Assembly: GCF_041725775.1 (NCBI RefSeq)
Contig: NZ_JBEUEL010000002.1
Location: 62,001-126,000, forward strand
Direction of reading: 5' to 3'
Length of the DNA: 64,000 nucleotides
DNA from: Pueribacillus sp041725775
GTDB lineage: Bacteria; Bacillota; Bacilli; Bacillales; UBA6769
Positions 44,147 through 54,887 of this stretch are shown piece after piece (the first letter of the stretch is position 1; each line of letters starts with the position of its first letter). Below the pieces are notes generated by a model. It saw nothing but the letters and a program-made list of their open reading frames with translations, searched no databases and was not told the DNA's origin. The position numbers and the translations under genes are program-made.

Positions 44147-45250
44147 TTAGTACCTTGCATACCGGCTAATATTAAGTAAAATCCCAATACTTCCGAGCAT
44201 AAGGGTTAACGACGAACCACCATAACTTAGAAAAGGTAACGTAATCCCAGTAACCGGCATTAAACCTGTCACTACACTAATGTTAATGACAACTTGAATG
44301 ACGACCATCCCAATGATGCCGACTGCTAAATAACTTCCAAACGTATCGGGTGCACCACTTGCAATACTAATCCCTCTCCACAGCATAATACAAAACAAGG
44401 CTAAAACAAAAGTGCCACCTAAAAATCCTGTTTCCTCAACGAGTATTGAATAAATAAAATCTGTTTGTGGCTCTGGTAAATAAAAAAACTTTTGTCGGCT
44501 TTGTCCAAGACCTAACCCCATAATTCCTCCTGGACCGATCGCATATAACGATTGAATAATTTGAAAGCCGCTACCGAGAGGATCACTCCACGGATCTAAA
44601 AACGATGTAATTCGTTGCATACGATACGGTGCTGAAATGATCAATGCACCTAATCCAATTAAACCGATAAGGCCAAGCCCGAAAAAGTGTGATATTCTCG
44701 CACCAGCTATGTAAATCATGACAATACAAGTTCCGACCATGACAACCCCAGTTCCTAAATCGGGTTGTAACATAATCATTCCAAAAGCGAGAAAAATTAA
44801 AGATAAAGAAGGCAATAAACCTTTGCGAAACGTTATAATATACTTCTGATTTTCCGTTAAAAATCGTGCTAAAAAAATAATCATCGCAATTTTCATAAAT
44901 TCAGAAGGTTGAATTGAAAATGCTCCGACGCCAAGCCAACTTCTCGCTCCGCCACGAACAAGACCGATGCCAGGAATCAATACGATAATTAAAAGAATAA
45001 AACAAACGATGAGCAACACTTTCGACCATTTTCGCCAAACCCAGTAGTCTATGTTCATAACGAACAACATCACAGCGATTCCGATACCGGCAAAGAGAAA
45101 TTGTCGCTTAACAAAAAAGAAAGAGTCATGAAAACGATAATCAGCCCATACTGCACTCGCACTGTAAACCATAATAAGTCCGATCATTAATAACAAAAGT
45201 GTGGATACGATTAATAAATAATCAGGCTTATCTCTTTTCTTCACCATCAT
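44147..45250 (-). CDS. spoVE: SEDS-family glycosyltransferase SpoVE
   Basis: 367-aa SEDS polymerase (FtsW/RodA/SpoVE family) with about ten transmembrane helices. LIMVYSASAVWADYRFHDSF, GAFSIQPSEFMKIAMI, QPDLGTG and SRQKFFYLPEPQTDFIYSIL closely resemble B. subtilis SpoVE, which partners the PBP SpoVD in cortex synthesis; spoVD is in the same cluster. ATG at 45250 has GAGGTG upstream. A vegetative FtsW is expected elsewhere. Confidence 0.93.
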   Translation of the reverse strand: MMVKKRDKPDYLLIVSTLLLLMIGLIMVYSASAVWADYRFHDSFFFVKRQFLFAGIGIAVMLFVMNIDYWVWRKWSKVLLIVCFILLIIVLIPGIGLVRGGARSWLGVGAFSIQPSEFMKIAMIIFLARFLTENQKYIITFRKGLLPSLSLIFLAFGMIMLQPDLGTGVVMVGTCIVMIYIAGARISHFFGLGLIGLIGLGALIISAPYRMQRITSFLDPWSDPLGSGFQIIQSLYAIGPGGIMGLGLGQSRQKFFYLPEPQTDFIYSILVEETGFLGGTFVLALFCIMLWRGISIASGAPDTFGSYLAVGIIGMVVIQVVINISVVTGLMPVTGITLPFLSYGGSSLTLMLGSIGILLNISRYARY

Positions 45251-45297
45251 GCGAAACACCTCAAAACACTTTCGTTTTCGCAACAGTTAACAGCCTG

Positions 45298-46656
45298 TCA
45301 CACTTTTAATTTATGCACACTATTTATAAACATGTCTCCTCTTTCTTCAAACGTTTTATACTGATCCCAACTTGCGCAAGCAGGTGAGAGTAAAATCACA
45401 TCCCCTTCAGTTGAAAATTCATAGGCGGTTCGAACTGCTTCTTCCATTGATTGTACAATTTTTGTTGAATGCACACCCGCTCGTAATGCCGTTTGCTGAA
45501 GCTTTTCCGCGGTTTCTCCGAAAGAGACGACAGATTTTACATGTTTTTTAAAAACGGGAATGAGTTCATCAAATCCGTTACCGCGATCTAACCCGCCCGC
45601 TAATAAGATAACTGGAGCGTCAAACGAAGTGATCGCTTTCTCAGTCGCGAGTAAATTTGTCGCTTTTGAATCGTTATAAAATTTTCGTCCATCCACTGTT
45701 ACAATGTACTCAAGGCGATGTTTCACACCTTGAAATGTCGTGAGTACTCGCTCAATCCATTCATTTTGTACGCCATAAAGCTTTGCAACTGCGATAGCAG
45801 CTAATACATTCTCCAAATTGTGTTCTCCTGGAAGTGCTATCTTTGTTGTTGAGATAATCGGTTCATCATTAAAATGAACGATACGATTGTTTACCCAAGC
45901 ACCATTCGCAAGCTTCTTTTTTTGAGAAAAAGGGATGAGAGTCGCCGCACATTTTTTTGCAATTGCCGTGACAAGTTCATCATCTGCATTGTAAATGAAA
46001 AAATCTTCTTGTGACTGATTCATACAAACATTTGATTTTGCTGCTACATAGGCCACTTTCGATCCGTGGTAATCAAGGTGAGCATCAAAAATATTAAGTA
46101 ATACGGAAACTTTCGGTTTAAATTCGACGATGCCCATTAATTGAAAGCTCGAGAGCTCAGTAACAATCACGTTTTCTTCAGAAGCATCTGTAGCAACATC
46201 AGATACGACCGTACCAATATTGCCCGCAATGAGAGGCTGCTGATTACTTTCTTTTAATAACTCGTTAATAAGCATTGTCGTTGTCGTTTTTCCGTTAGAA
46301 CCCGTAATCCCGATAAATTCTGCCTTCGACACTTGGTAAGCTAACTCAACTTCTGTAATAACGGGAATGTTTCGTTTTTTAGCTTCTTCGATAAGCGGAT
46401 TGTCATAGCGAATCCCTGGATTTTTCACGATTAGATCAAAATCGTTATCAAGCAAATGCAAAGGGTGCCCACCACAAACAACTTCAATTCCGAGTTGCTC
46501 AAGTTCTTTCGCTTTTTCATTTTCTTCATAACGCTTTAAATCGTTCACAATAAGAGAAGCGCCTAATTGATGCAAGAGTAGAGCCGCTGAATATCCACTT
46601 TTCGCTAACCCTAAAATTAAAATCTTTTTATTGTTGTACATCCTAAGTTGTTTCAT
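45298..46656 (-). CDS. murD: UDP-N-acetylmuramoylalanine--D-glutamate ligase
   Basis: Adds D-Glu to UDP-MurNAc-L-Ala; 452 aa. The N-terminal Rossmann domain binds UDP (ILILGLAKSGYSAALLL), the ATP P-loop is GITGSNGKTTTT, the carbamylated-lysine region follows (NIFDAHLDYHGS), and the C-terminal domain has NDSKATN. It starts two bases after the mraY stop codon. Confidence 0.97.
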   Translation of the reverse strand: MKQLRMYNNKKILILGLAKSGYSAALLLHQLGASLIVNDLKRYEENEKAKELEQLGIEVVCGGHPLHLLDNDFDLIVKNPGIRYDNPLIEEAKKRNIPVITEVELAYQVSKAEFIGITGSNGKTTTTMLINELLKESNQQPLIAGNIGTVVSDVATDASEENVIVTELSSFQLMGIVEFKPKVSVLLNIFDAHLDYHGSKVAYVAAKSNVCMNQSQEDFFIYNADDELVTAIAKKCAATLIPFSQKKKLANGAWVNNRIVHFNDEPIISTTKIALPGEHNLENVLAAIAVAKLYGVQNEWIERVLTTFQGVKHRLEYIVTVDGRKFYNDSKATNLLATEKAITSFDAPVILLAGGLDRGNGFDELIPVFKKHVKSVVSFGETAEKLQQTALRAGVHSTKIVQSMEEAVRTAYEFSTEGDVILLSPACASWDQYKTFEERGDMFINSVHKLKV

Positions 46657-46657
46657 A

Positions 46658-47632
46658 TTACACCCACACCTCTAAGTAAATTCCGAGTGCTGCAAATAAA
46701 AAACCGACGATCCAAAAGGTAACAACGACACGCCATTCAGACCATCCTGATAATTCATAATGATGGTGGATTGGAGTCATTTTAAACACTCGTTTTCCTG
46801 TTAGTTTAAAAGAAATCACTTGTATGATGACTGATAATGTTTCAATGACGAAAATGCCACCGATAATCATTAACAGAAGTTCCATTTTTGCTAAAATTGC
46901 AACGGAAGCCAGTGCCCCTCCTAAAGCTAAAGAACCGGTATCACCCATAAACACTTTCGCTGGATGAGCATTAAAAACTAAAAATCCTAGAACAGCCCCA
47001 ACGATGGCAGCTGAAAAAATCGCAACTTCAAATTGTGACTCGTTCCAAGTTAACACAGCAAATGTGCCAAAAGCTACCGCTGCTGTTCCAGCTAACAAGC
47101 CATCAAGCCCATCTGTTAAATTGACAGCATTGGACGTTCCAACGAGCATAAAAATAATCAGAAATGGATATAGTAAACCTAGATCAATGGCTAAATCCGT
47201 TCCTGGAACAACAATGTTCGTAGAATGTCCCGTTCTAAGTAGCCCGAAATAAAAAATCAGCGAAACAATTAGTTGCCCGATCAATTTCTGTTTTGATGTT
47301 AAACCGAGATTGCGTTTTAATACAACTTTAATAAAATCATCGATAAAACCGATCAGTCCGAAACCGAGCGTTACTACTAATAACAAAACAATCTCAGAAG
47401 ACCATTCTAAGCGATAATAAACAGCAATGCTAGCCGCTGCAAGCCCAGAAAGTAAAATAACAACGCCTCCCATCGTAGGCGTTCCAGATTTTTTTTGATG
47501 CCATTTTGGTCCTTCATCACGGATACTTTGACCAAATTTTAGCCGCTTTAAAAAAGGGATGACAAACGGTGATAATATAACGGCTATGATAAAAGCTCCA
47601 AGCAATGTATAAATGAGTGTCTTTATAAGCAT
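46658..47632 (-). CDS. mraY: Phospho-N-acetylmuramoyl-pentapeptide transferase
   Basis: Integral membrane enzyme forming lipid I; 324 aa, about ten helices. Conserved IRDEGPKWHQKKSGTPTMGG, the aspartate pair in GFIDDFIKV, NLTDGLDGLLAG, and FMGDTGSLALGG, plus the C-terminal MTPIHHHYELSGWSE. ATG with GAGAGG upstream. Confidence 0.97.
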   Translation of the reverse strand: MLIKTLIYTLLGAFIIAVILSPFVIPFLKRLKFGQSIRDEGPKWHQKKSGTPTMGGVVILLSGLAAASIAVYYRLEWSSEIVLLLVVTLGFGLIGFIDDFIKVVLKRNLGLTSKQKLIGQLIVSLIFYFGLLRTGHSTNIVVPGTDLAIDLGLLYPFLIIFMLVGTSNAVNLTDGLDGLLAGTAAVAFGTFAVLTWNESQFEVAIFSAAIVGAVLGFLVFNAHPAKVFMGDTGSLALGGALASVAILAKMELLLMIIGGIFVIETLSVIIQVISFKLTGKRVFKMTPIHHHYELSGWSEWRVVVTFWIVGFLFAALGIYLEVWV

Positions 47633-47653
47633 AATGCCAAACCTCTCTTTTCA

Positions 47654-49018
47654 CTAACGACTAACGAGATTTTCAACGATCGATTCAAGCTTCATTCCAC
47701 GTGATGCTTTAAATAACACGACGGTTTCCGATGTTAACCTTAATTCAAGTTGAATGAGAGCTTCTTCTTTTGAATGACAAAAAATAACATCGCCCTCCCA
47801 CTTTCGTTCAAGCAACGCTTCGCCAATCCAGATGCCTTTATCTCCGATACAAATTATCGTATCGATATCGTCTCCAACATAATTTGCGACTTTTTCATGC
47901 AATGATTTCTCGCTTTCTCCAAGTTCATACATATCCCCTAAAACTGCTATCTTCTTTTTATAATCTTGGAGCAGTGAAAGTGATTGTAGCGCCGCGATCA
48001 TCGAAGTAGGGCTCGCATTATATGCGTCATTAATTAGCAATGACCCATTTTTCCCTCTCTCTCGCTGCAATCGCATTCCTGTCAACTGGATGCTTGCTAA
48101 TCCTTTTTGGATCTTCTTTTCCGCAACTCCTAAATATTTGGCTAAAACTATCGCATACAAAGCGTTTTTTACGTTATGTTTACCTAGCAGTGGTAGTTTA
48201 TAAGTCGAACGTTCATCATTTAAACGAAACACTTGCTCATGTTCATTACTAGAAAGAAGTGTAATCTTTTTTTCATTATGATCACTAAACCCACATGAAA
48301 TAACATGCGTATTTTTTAACTTTGATGGTAGCAATGGCTCATCACCATCGATGAGTAACATTCCTTGCTCAGCTAAGCCATCGCATATTTCTAGTTTTGC
48401 TTTTGCGATATTTTCACGAGTACGCAACTGTTCTAAATGGGAATCTCCAATATTCGTAATGATTGCAAAATGAGGCTTTGCGAGTTGACTAAGAAATGAA
48501 ATTTCACCAAAATGGTTCATACCCATTTCTAAAATAAGTACTTCGCAGCTTTCCTCCATTGAAAGTATCGTTAATGGCATTCCAATGTGATTATTAAAAT
48601 TCCCTTGTGTTTTATGCGTTTGAAACGTACTGCTTAACAAAGAAGAAACGAGATCTTTTGTCGTCGTCTTCCCATTGCTTCCCGTAATCGCGATAACAGT
48701 AGGCTGAACTTTCTCTAAAAATTTTTTTGCCGTCCTTTGCAAAGCTTTTAAAGTATCATTGACAACGATAAACGGAATTTTATTTTGAAGATGTTTCGGA
48801 ATTTGTTTTTCTTTTTGCCAATATGTTGCAACAGCACCATTATCAATGGCTTCCTCAATAAAGTCATGACCGTCGAATCGCTCCCCTTTGATGGGAATAA
48901 ATAACCCATTATTCACACGCTCTTTACTATTCGTAAAAACATTTTCAATCCGTTGATTTTTTTTAATTCCTATAACGGTTTCTCCAATCGATTCAAAAAA
49001 AGTAAGCTGCTGTTTCAT
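47654..49018 (-). CDS. murF: UDP-MurNAc-tripeptide--D-Ala-D-Ala ligase
   Basis: Completes the UDP-MurNAc-pentapeptide; 454 aa. P-loop AITGSNGKTTTKDLV, then FNNHIGMPLTIL, the central MGMNHFGEI, and C-terminal NDAYNASPTSM. In B. subtilis murF is not in this cluster, but in many other Bacillota it lies between murE and mraY as here. It starts five bases after murE. Confidence 0.95.
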   Translation of the reverse strand: MKQQLTFFESIGETVIGIKKNQRIENVFTNSKERVNNGLFIPIKGERFDGHDFIEEAIDNGAVATYWQKEKQIPKHLQNKIPFIVVNDTLKALQRTAKKFLEKVQPTVIAITGSNGKTTTKDLVSSLLSSTFQTHKTQGNFNNHIGMPLTILSMEESCEVLILEMGMNHFGEISFLSQLAKPHFAIITNIGDSHLEQLRTRENIAKAKLEICDGLAEQGMLLIDGDEPLLPSKLKNTHVISCGFSDHNEKKITLLSSNEHEQVFRLNDERSTYKLPLLGKHNVKNALYAIVLAKYLGVAEKKIQKGLASIQLTGMRLQRERGKNGSLLINDAYNASPTSMIAALQSLSLLQDYKKKIAVLGDMYELGESEKSLHEKVANYVGDDIDTIICIGDKGIWIGEALLERKWEGDVIFCHSKEEALIQLELRLTSETVVLFKASRGMKLESIVENLVSR

Positions 49019-49023
49019 ACGCT

Positions 49024-50484
49024 TTAACCTCTCTTTATCGCCTCACGAGCAACTGCACGATCATCAAATGGATAAATCTGCTTTCCAATAATTTGTTCTG
49101 TCTCATGCCCTTTTCCAGCAATTAAAATGACATCTCCTGGTTCAGCCTGTTCAATTGCGTATTCAATCGCTGCCTTCCGATCGACAATCGTTTTAAAATT
49201 GCCTTGTAAATGACGAGTCATATCACGGATAATGTCGTTCGGATCTTCGCTTCGTGGATTATCAGAAGTAAAAATCGCTTCATCTGCATGTTGTACAGAT
49301 ATTTTTCCCATGAGAGGACGTTTCAATTTATCACGATCTCCACCACACCCGACAACAACAAATACTTTCTTGTTTGCAAATTCTTTAATTGTTTTCAATA
49401 CGTTTAGTAAACTGTCTGGTGTATGTGCATAATCAACGAGAACGGTAAAATCTTGGCCTTCATCAATTAATTCAAATCGACCTGGCACCCCTTCTACTTG
49501 TTCTAAGCTAGATTTAATCTCAGCAAGTGAGAGACCAGAGACGAGACATGCTGCACATGCTGCAAGCGCATTGTACACACTAAACATTCCCATTAATTTC
49601 ATCGTTATTTTTTCGTTGCCGAACGGCGTACATAACATAAAACTCGTACCGTTACTTGACAACGTAATCTGCTGTGCAGAAATATTAGCGTCCTTTTCGA
49701 TTCCGTACGTTATAACTTCAGCTGCAGTAATTGTACGATAATAAGCAGAAGCTGGATCGTCATGATTTAAAATTGCGTATTTTTTCCGATTTTTACTATA
49801 TGTATTTCCTAATTGTGAAAAAAGAATTCCCTTCGCTTGTTTATAAGCATCCATCGTTTCATGGTAATCTAAATGATCTTGTGACAAGTTCGTAAACAGG
49901 GCAATATCAAAGTCGCAACCGCGAACACGACCGAGGTGTAGAGCGTGAGACGATACTTCCATAATTGCTGTGCCTGTACCGCCTAGAACCATCTCATAAA
50001 ACATCTTTTGCAATGCTAATGATTCTGGCGTCGTATTGGCAACCTCATGCTCAACACCGTTAATTTTAGTGTTAATCGTTCCGATTCTACCTGTTTTTCT
50101 GCCAGCATCTTCAAATATTTTATCAATTAAATAGGTCGTCGTCGTTTTTCCATTCGTTCCAGTAATTCCAATTAAATGTAATTTATTTGTCGGTGATTGA
50201 TAAAATACATCCGCAAGAATTGCCATTGCTCGTTGAGAGTCTTTAACTTGAATAGTTGGAACATCTACATTCACTGGTCGTTCAACGATGAGAGCAACTG
50301 CCCCATTTTGAACCGCTTCCTTTGCAAAATCATGACCATCAACTGTAAAACCTTGCATACAAATAAATAAACTTCCTTGCGTCACCTTCCGTGAATCCAT
50401 TTCAATTGAGTGAATGGTAGGATTCCCTTTCACTACCCACTTTTTTATAAATAAATGTTCAATAAGATTTTCTAGCTCCATCAT
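49024..50484 (-). CDS. murE: UDP-MurNAc-L-Ala-D-Glu--meso-diaminopimelate ligase
   Basis: Adds the third peptide residue; 486 aa. P-loop GITGTNGKTTTTYLI, the NTTPES and carbamylated-lysine region, and the substrate-specificity motif DNPRSEDP, which indicates meso-diaminopimelate rather than lysine. ATG at 50484 is seven bases after AGAGG; a TTG two codons earlier is less likely. It lies 246 bp from spoVD. Confidence 0.96.
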   Translation of the reverse strand: MMELENLIEHLFIKKWVVKGNPTIHSIEMDSRKVTQGSLFICMQGFTVDGHDFAKEAVQNGAVALIVERPVNVDVPTIQVKDSQRAMAILADVFYQSPTNKLHLIGITGTNGKTTTTYLIDKIFEDAGRKTGRIGTINTKINGVEHEVANTTPESLALQKMFYEMVLGGTGTAIMEVSSHALHLGRVRGCDFDIALFTNLSQDHLDYHETMDAYKQAKGILFSQLGNTYSKNRKKYAILNHDDPASAYYRTITAAEVITYGIEKDANISAQQITLSSNGTSFMLCTPFGNEKITMKLMGMFSVYNALAACAACLVSGLSLAEIKSSLEQVEGVPGRFELIDEGQDFTVLVDYAHTPDSLLNVLKTIKEFANKKVFVVVGCGGDRDKLKRPLMGKISVQHADEAIFTSDNPRSEDPNDIIRDMTRHLQGNFKTIVDRKAAIEYAIEQAEPGDVILIAGKGHETEQIIGKQIYPFDDRAVAREAIKRG

Positions 50485-50730
50485 TCTCAATCCTCTCGGG
50501 TGTTTACTAAGAAAGCCAAGCTTATTTCGAAAATGGTTTAGGTTTAAGTGAGAGCTGACAGTCTAATTGCCTAACAAATTTTAGGATCAATCAGTTGAGA
50601 AATCAGTTTGAAGACTAGATTAATGTTAGCAGGACCTTCTTGCTTATACCTGCACTTAACCTAGATATAGACGTTTTTCACTTTATCGCTTAGTTTATAA
50701 GCTGCCCCATATATTCTAATGCGTAGACGA
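50485..50730. other. spoVD-murE intergenic region
   Basis: A 246-bp gap with no credible gene. No convincing terminator or promoter is visible by eye, although a murE promoter would be expected here because spoVD alone is under mother-cell control in B. subtilis. Confidence 0.4.
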
Positions 50731-52650
50731 TTATTTGTCACCTAAATATATACGAATCGTTGATCCTTCTTTTACCTTCGTGCCAGGAGATGGAGATTGC
50801 TGAATAACTTTATGACCTGAACCGGACGAATCGATGTCAAGATTATAAAAAGCGTTATGAATTTCTTCCACGGTTTGCCCAACCAATTTTGGTACTTCAA
50901 CAAGTGGGGTGTCTGTCCACGTTCTTTCTTTTTCAATTTGTTTTTTCCGCGGCTTCACTTCCATCACACTTAAACTATCTTTTATAATGTTACCAGCGAT
51001 CGGGGCAGCAACTGTTCCCCCGAATTGAACCGTACCTTTTGGATTATCAACCGCTACATATACGATAATTTGTGGATCGTCAGCTGGCGCAAATCCAATA
51101 AACGAAACGATATAGTTGTTCGTTAAATATTTTCCACCAACCGCCTTTTGAGCTGTCCCAGTTTTACCGCCAACCCGAAATCCATCTATAAATGCGTTTT
51201 TCCCTGTCCCTTTTGCTACAACACTTTCTAAAGACTCGCGAATTTTCTTTGATGTCTCTTCTGAAATGACTTGGCGTTTCTTTTTTGGTGTTTTTCGCTC
51301 GATCACTCGATTCGTTTCGGGATCAATCCATTCTTTTGCAATATATGGTTCATATACATAACCGCCATTAATCGCAGCGGAAACTGCAGTAATTTGCTGA
51401 ATCGGGGTTACTGAAACACCTTGGCCAAATGAGCTTGTCGCTAATTCAACAGGTCCTACATGATCAAGGTTAAATAAGATACCTGTTCCTTCTCCTTGAA
51501 GATCAATGCCTGTTTTTTCACCAAAACCAAAATTGCGAATGTACGAAAATAATGTTTCTTTGCCTAATTTTTGCCCCATATTAACAAAGCCAGGGTTACA
51601 AGAATTTTCAACAACCTCTAAAAAGGTTTGCGATCCATGACCACCTGACTTCCAACACCTTAGTCGAGCATTTGCAACTTTAACGTAGCCTGGATCATGA
51701 AAATGGTCATCGTGTAAATCAATTTTATTTTCTTCCAATGCAGCCGCCAGTGTAATAATTTTAAATGTTGAACCCGGTTCATACGTGCTCCAAACGGGTT
51801 TATTTTGGTTATAAACTTCAGGTGGAACTTCACGAAAGTTTTCTGGATTGAAATCAGGTCTGCTTGACATTCCGAGAATTTGACCTGTATTTGGATCCAT
51901 TGCAATAGCCAATGCACCATCTGGTCGATAGATCGTTTCAGCATTATCAAGCTCTCGTTCAATGATCGTTTGAATTCTCGAGTCAATCGTCAACTTTAAA
52001 TGAAGCCCGCTTTGTGAAGGTGTATAATCATCAGATAAAAACGGCATTCTATTTCCTTTTGCATCAGCGTAAAATTCAACCCGACCTTTTTTTCCACTCA
52101 ATTCTTCATCATAACTTTTCTCTAAGCCTGTTAATCCTTGATTATCTATGCCAGCGAAACCGAGCACATGTGATAAGTAACTCCCAAATGGATAATGACG
52201 TTTGTTATCTTCAGCAATGTATACTCCTGGAATACGTAACTTGCGAATTTCATTCGCTTTTTCATTTGAGATTTTCCTTCCTTCGGGATGAATCCACGCT
52301 GACGAAGCTTGTCTCGTTAATATTTTGTATACCTTATCTTGTGGCATATCCAAAATAGAAGCTAACTGTTCAGAAGCAGCATGAGCGTCCTTCACTTGTC
52401 TTGGGACGACAAGTACAGAAGGTGCACTCACGTTTTTTGCCAACGCAATGTCGTTCCGATCTAAAATTTCACCACGTTCTGCTTCGAATGGGATGTTCCG
52501 ACTCCAAGAGTCCTTTGCTTTTTCTGTCAACCATTCTCCTTGAACGATTTGAACATAACCTAAGCGAATGACTAAAATTAAAAAAATAACGATCCCGATT
52601 AAAAAAGCAAAAATTAATCTTCTTCGTACTGTTACATTTGAAACGCGCAA
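50731..52650 (-). CDS. spoVD: Sporulation-specific penicillin-binding protein SpoVD
   Basis: Class B transpeptidase for spore cortex; 639 aa. The N-terminal MRVSNVTVRRR and membrane helix are followed by the PBP dimer domain and a transpeptidase domain with active serine S294 (STFK, same number as in B. subtilis), ENSCN and KTGTAQ. There is one C-terminal PASTA domain. The start is TTG with GGGGGG upstream. The cortex SEDS partner SpoVE is encoded four genes downstream. Confidence 0.95.
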   Translation of the reverse strand: MRVSNVTVRRRLIFAFLIGIVIFLILVIRLGYVQIVQGEWLTEKAKDSWSRNIPFEAERGEILDRNDIALAKNVSAPSVLVVPRQVKDAHAASEQLASILDMPQDKVYKILTRQASSAWIHPEGRKISNEKANEIRKLRIPGVYIAEDNKRHYPFGSYLSHVLGFAGIDNQGLTGLEKSYDEELSGKKGRVEFYADAKGNRMPFLSDDYTPSQSGLHLKLTIDSRIQTIIERELDNAETIYRPDGALAIAMDPNTGQILGMSSRPDFNPENFREVPPEVYNQNKPVWSTYEPGSTFKIITLAAALEENKIDLHDDHFHDPGYVKVANARLRCWKSGGHGSQTFLEVVENSCNPGFVNMGQKLGKETLFSYIRNFGFGEKTGIDLQGEGTGILFNLDHVGPVELATSSFGQGVSVTPIQQITAVSAAINGGYVYEPYIAKEWIDPETNRVIERKTPKKKRQVISEETSKKIRESLESVVAKGTGKNAFIDGFRVGGKTGTAQKAVGGKYLTNNYIVSFIGFAPADDPQIIVYVAVDNPKGTVQFGGTVAAPIAGNIIKDSLSVMEVKPRKKQIEKERTWTDTPLVEVPKLVGQTVEEIHNAFYNLDIDSSGSGHKVIQQSPSPGTKVKEGSTIRIYLGDK

Positions 52651-52721
52651 AGTGAGGACCCCCCTATCCCTTAACTCGCTTCAAATATATGCTTGGACGA
52701 AAGTAATTAGACTTGTCTTTT

Positions 52722-54869
52722 CTAATCGTTTGGGGGTGATAATTCAAGCTTAATCGTATCGCCTTCTCGAACAATTTCATTCGCTTCAATATTTTGCTTC
52801 GTTACGTAACCAGATCCTTTTATCTCTGATTTTAATTTCATTATGTCAATGAATTTTAGTACATCTGCTAACGACCACGATGTTAAATCAGGAATCTTCA
52901 CATGACCTTCGCTTTTCAGAATAATTCGTTCTCCTTGTAAAACCGTTGATTCTGGATACGGAATTTGTGCAGTTACGTTACTTTTAGAATTGCCTAAAGC
53001 TTCTACTTTAAGACCTTTATCTTCTAGTGTTTTACGTACTTGTTCTAACGGCTTCCCGCTATAATCTTCTAATGTGATGCCGTCATCGTCCCCACTTGAA
53101 CTTCCCCCTGTTTTTTTAGTTTCATCGGGTTTAATATTTAAATACTGCAAACTATTTTTCATAATTCCTTTAAAAAGCATTGCAGTCGCTTGCGCTCCTG
53201 TCTGAAATTCTTCTAAATTCGGACGATCAACCGCCGTATAGACGATTAACTCTGGATCATCTTTTGGAGCAAATCCGATGAAAGAATAGATGTTTTTCCC
53301 CCAGCCTTTCATATAACCTCCGTTAGGCGAAGGAATTTGGGCCGTTCCAGTTTTGCCCGCAATTTGATACCCTTCTATCGCAAATGGTTGTCCCGTCCCA
53401 TCTTCAACAACGGTTTCTAGTAAATCTAACACTTTTTTTGCAGTTTCTTGAGAGATCGGTGTACCCGCTGTTTTTGGTTTTACTTCTTTCACTGTTTCAT
53501 TAGTTTCAGAGTCAACAATTTTTTGAGTAATATGAGGCTGCATCATTACTCCATTATTAGCAATTGCAGTTGCAGCTTGAATTTGCTGGATAGGCGTGAC
53601 AGCTGTTCCTTGCCCAAATGATGTCGTTACCTTTTCTATTTCTGCTTCGTATTGAATGGCACTATTCACTTCGTCTGGTAAGTCAATACCTGTTTTTTTA
53701 TCAAACCCAAATTTTACTAAATATTGATATAAACGATCTAGTCCGATTTTATCTCGTGCTAAAATCGAAAATCCAACGTTTGACGAACGACGCACCCCTT
53801 CATCGAACGTTATACTTCCCCAACCTTGACCATTGTTATGATCTGAAATCGTATCACTATATACTTTATAACGTCCCGATTTAAATTGTTCATTTCCATT
53901 ATAGACACCTTCTTCTATTGCGGCCGCTAATGTGAAAATCTTCATCGTTGAGCCGGGTTCATATCGAGATGAGATCGCATCGTTCGAAAAATTAGTTACA
54001 TCTCGTTTATTCGGGTTAAAACCAGGTCTGTTACCCATCGCTAAAACTTCGCCAGTTTTTGGATCAACAACGATTGCAATCGCCCGTTCAGGCTTATATT
54101 TTTTAACAACTTTATCTAACGACTGCTCAACAAAAAGCTGGATATTTTCATCAATCGTTAAATAAACATCTTTTCCATGTTGTGGCTTTTCAACTTTTTC
54201 ATCCGGAATTGGCAATTTAACACCCGTACGATCACGTTTAAATGTTACTTCACCGTTTCTTTCCGTTAATTCGTCATTTAATTTTTGTTCTAAACCCATT
54301 ATCCCAACTTGGGATTTATCATCGACATTTTCATTTGTAAATCCAATCACATGTGATGCAAATGCTTGATTAGGATAGTAACGTTTTGATTGACGGACAA
54401 ATCCAATCCCATCAAGTCCTAACTCTTCAATCTTATTTTTCTTCGCTTGAGTAAGTTTGCGTCCATGTGAACCAAACTCAACTTGAAAGCGTCCTTCCTG
54501 ATTTAATTTATTTTCAATTTCTTCTTTTTGCAGTCCAAGAATTGGCGCAAGCAGTTCAGCCGTTTTTTCTGGATCTTTTACATGATTTGGATAGGATTCA
54601 TCGACAATGGCATATATCGTGTATGACGGTATGTCTTGAGCAAGCACATTCCCTTTTCGATCATAAATGGAACCTCGTTTAGCTTCAATAATTTTTGTAT
54701 CTGTCCATACTTTCTCAGCTAAAACATTTATTTCAGTTCCGTTAACTTTTTTCGACACTTCAATATATAAAAATCGAGAGAATAATAAAATAAAGAGCAG
54801 CAAAAACAGGAATAGTATCGTCGCTGCTCCACGGTTTATATTCGGGTTTTTCAATCGCTTCATTGCCAT
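52722..54869 (-). CDS. pbpB: Septal penicillin-binding protein 2B
   Basis: Essential class B transpeptidase of the divisome; 715 aa. One N-terminal membrane helix (about 15-36), dimerisation domain, transpeptidase motifs STMK (307-310), RSSN and KTGTAQ, then two C-terminal PASTA domains after a Gly/Ser/Asp-rich linker. The order mraZ-rsmH-ftsL-pbpB-spoVD is the standard Bacillus cluster. ATG 54869 or an ATG two codons later could be the start. Confidence 0.95.
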   Translation of the reverse strand: MAMKRLKNPNINRGAATILFLFLLLFILLFSRFLYIEVSKKVNGTEINVLAEKVWTDTKIIEAKRGSIYDRKGNVLAQDIPSYTIYAIVDESYPNHVKDPEKTAELLAPILGLQKEEIENKLNQEGRFQVEFGSHGRKLTQAKKNKIEELGLDGIGFVRQSKRYYPNQAFASHVIGFTNENVDDKSQVGIMGLEQKLNDELTERNGEVTFKRDRTGVKLPIPDEKVEKPQHGKDVYLTIDENIQLFVEQSLDKVVKKYKPERAIAIVVDPKTGEVLAMGNRPGFNPNKRDVTNFSNDAISSRYEPGSTMKIFTLAAAIEEGVYNGNEQFKSGRYKVYSDTISDHNNGQGWGSITFDEGVRRSSNVGFSILARDKIGLDRLYQYLVKFGFDKKTGIDLPDEVNSAIQYEAEIEKVTTSFGQGTAVTPIQQIQAATAIANNGVMMQPHITQKIVDSETNETVKEVKPKTAGTPISQETAKKVLDLLETVVEDGTGQPFAIEGYQIAGKTGTAQIPSPNGGYMKGWGKNIYSFIGFAPKDDPELIVYTAVDRPNLEEFQTGAQATAMLFKGIMKNSLQYLNIKPDETKKTGGSSSGDDDGITLEDYSGKPLEQVRKTLEDKGLKVEALGNSKSNVTAQIPYPESTVLQGERIILKSEGHVKIPDLTSWSLADVLKFIDIMKLKSEIKGSGYVTKQNIEANEIVREGDTIKLELSPPND

Positions 54870-54887
54870 TCACACTCGCGTATCAAG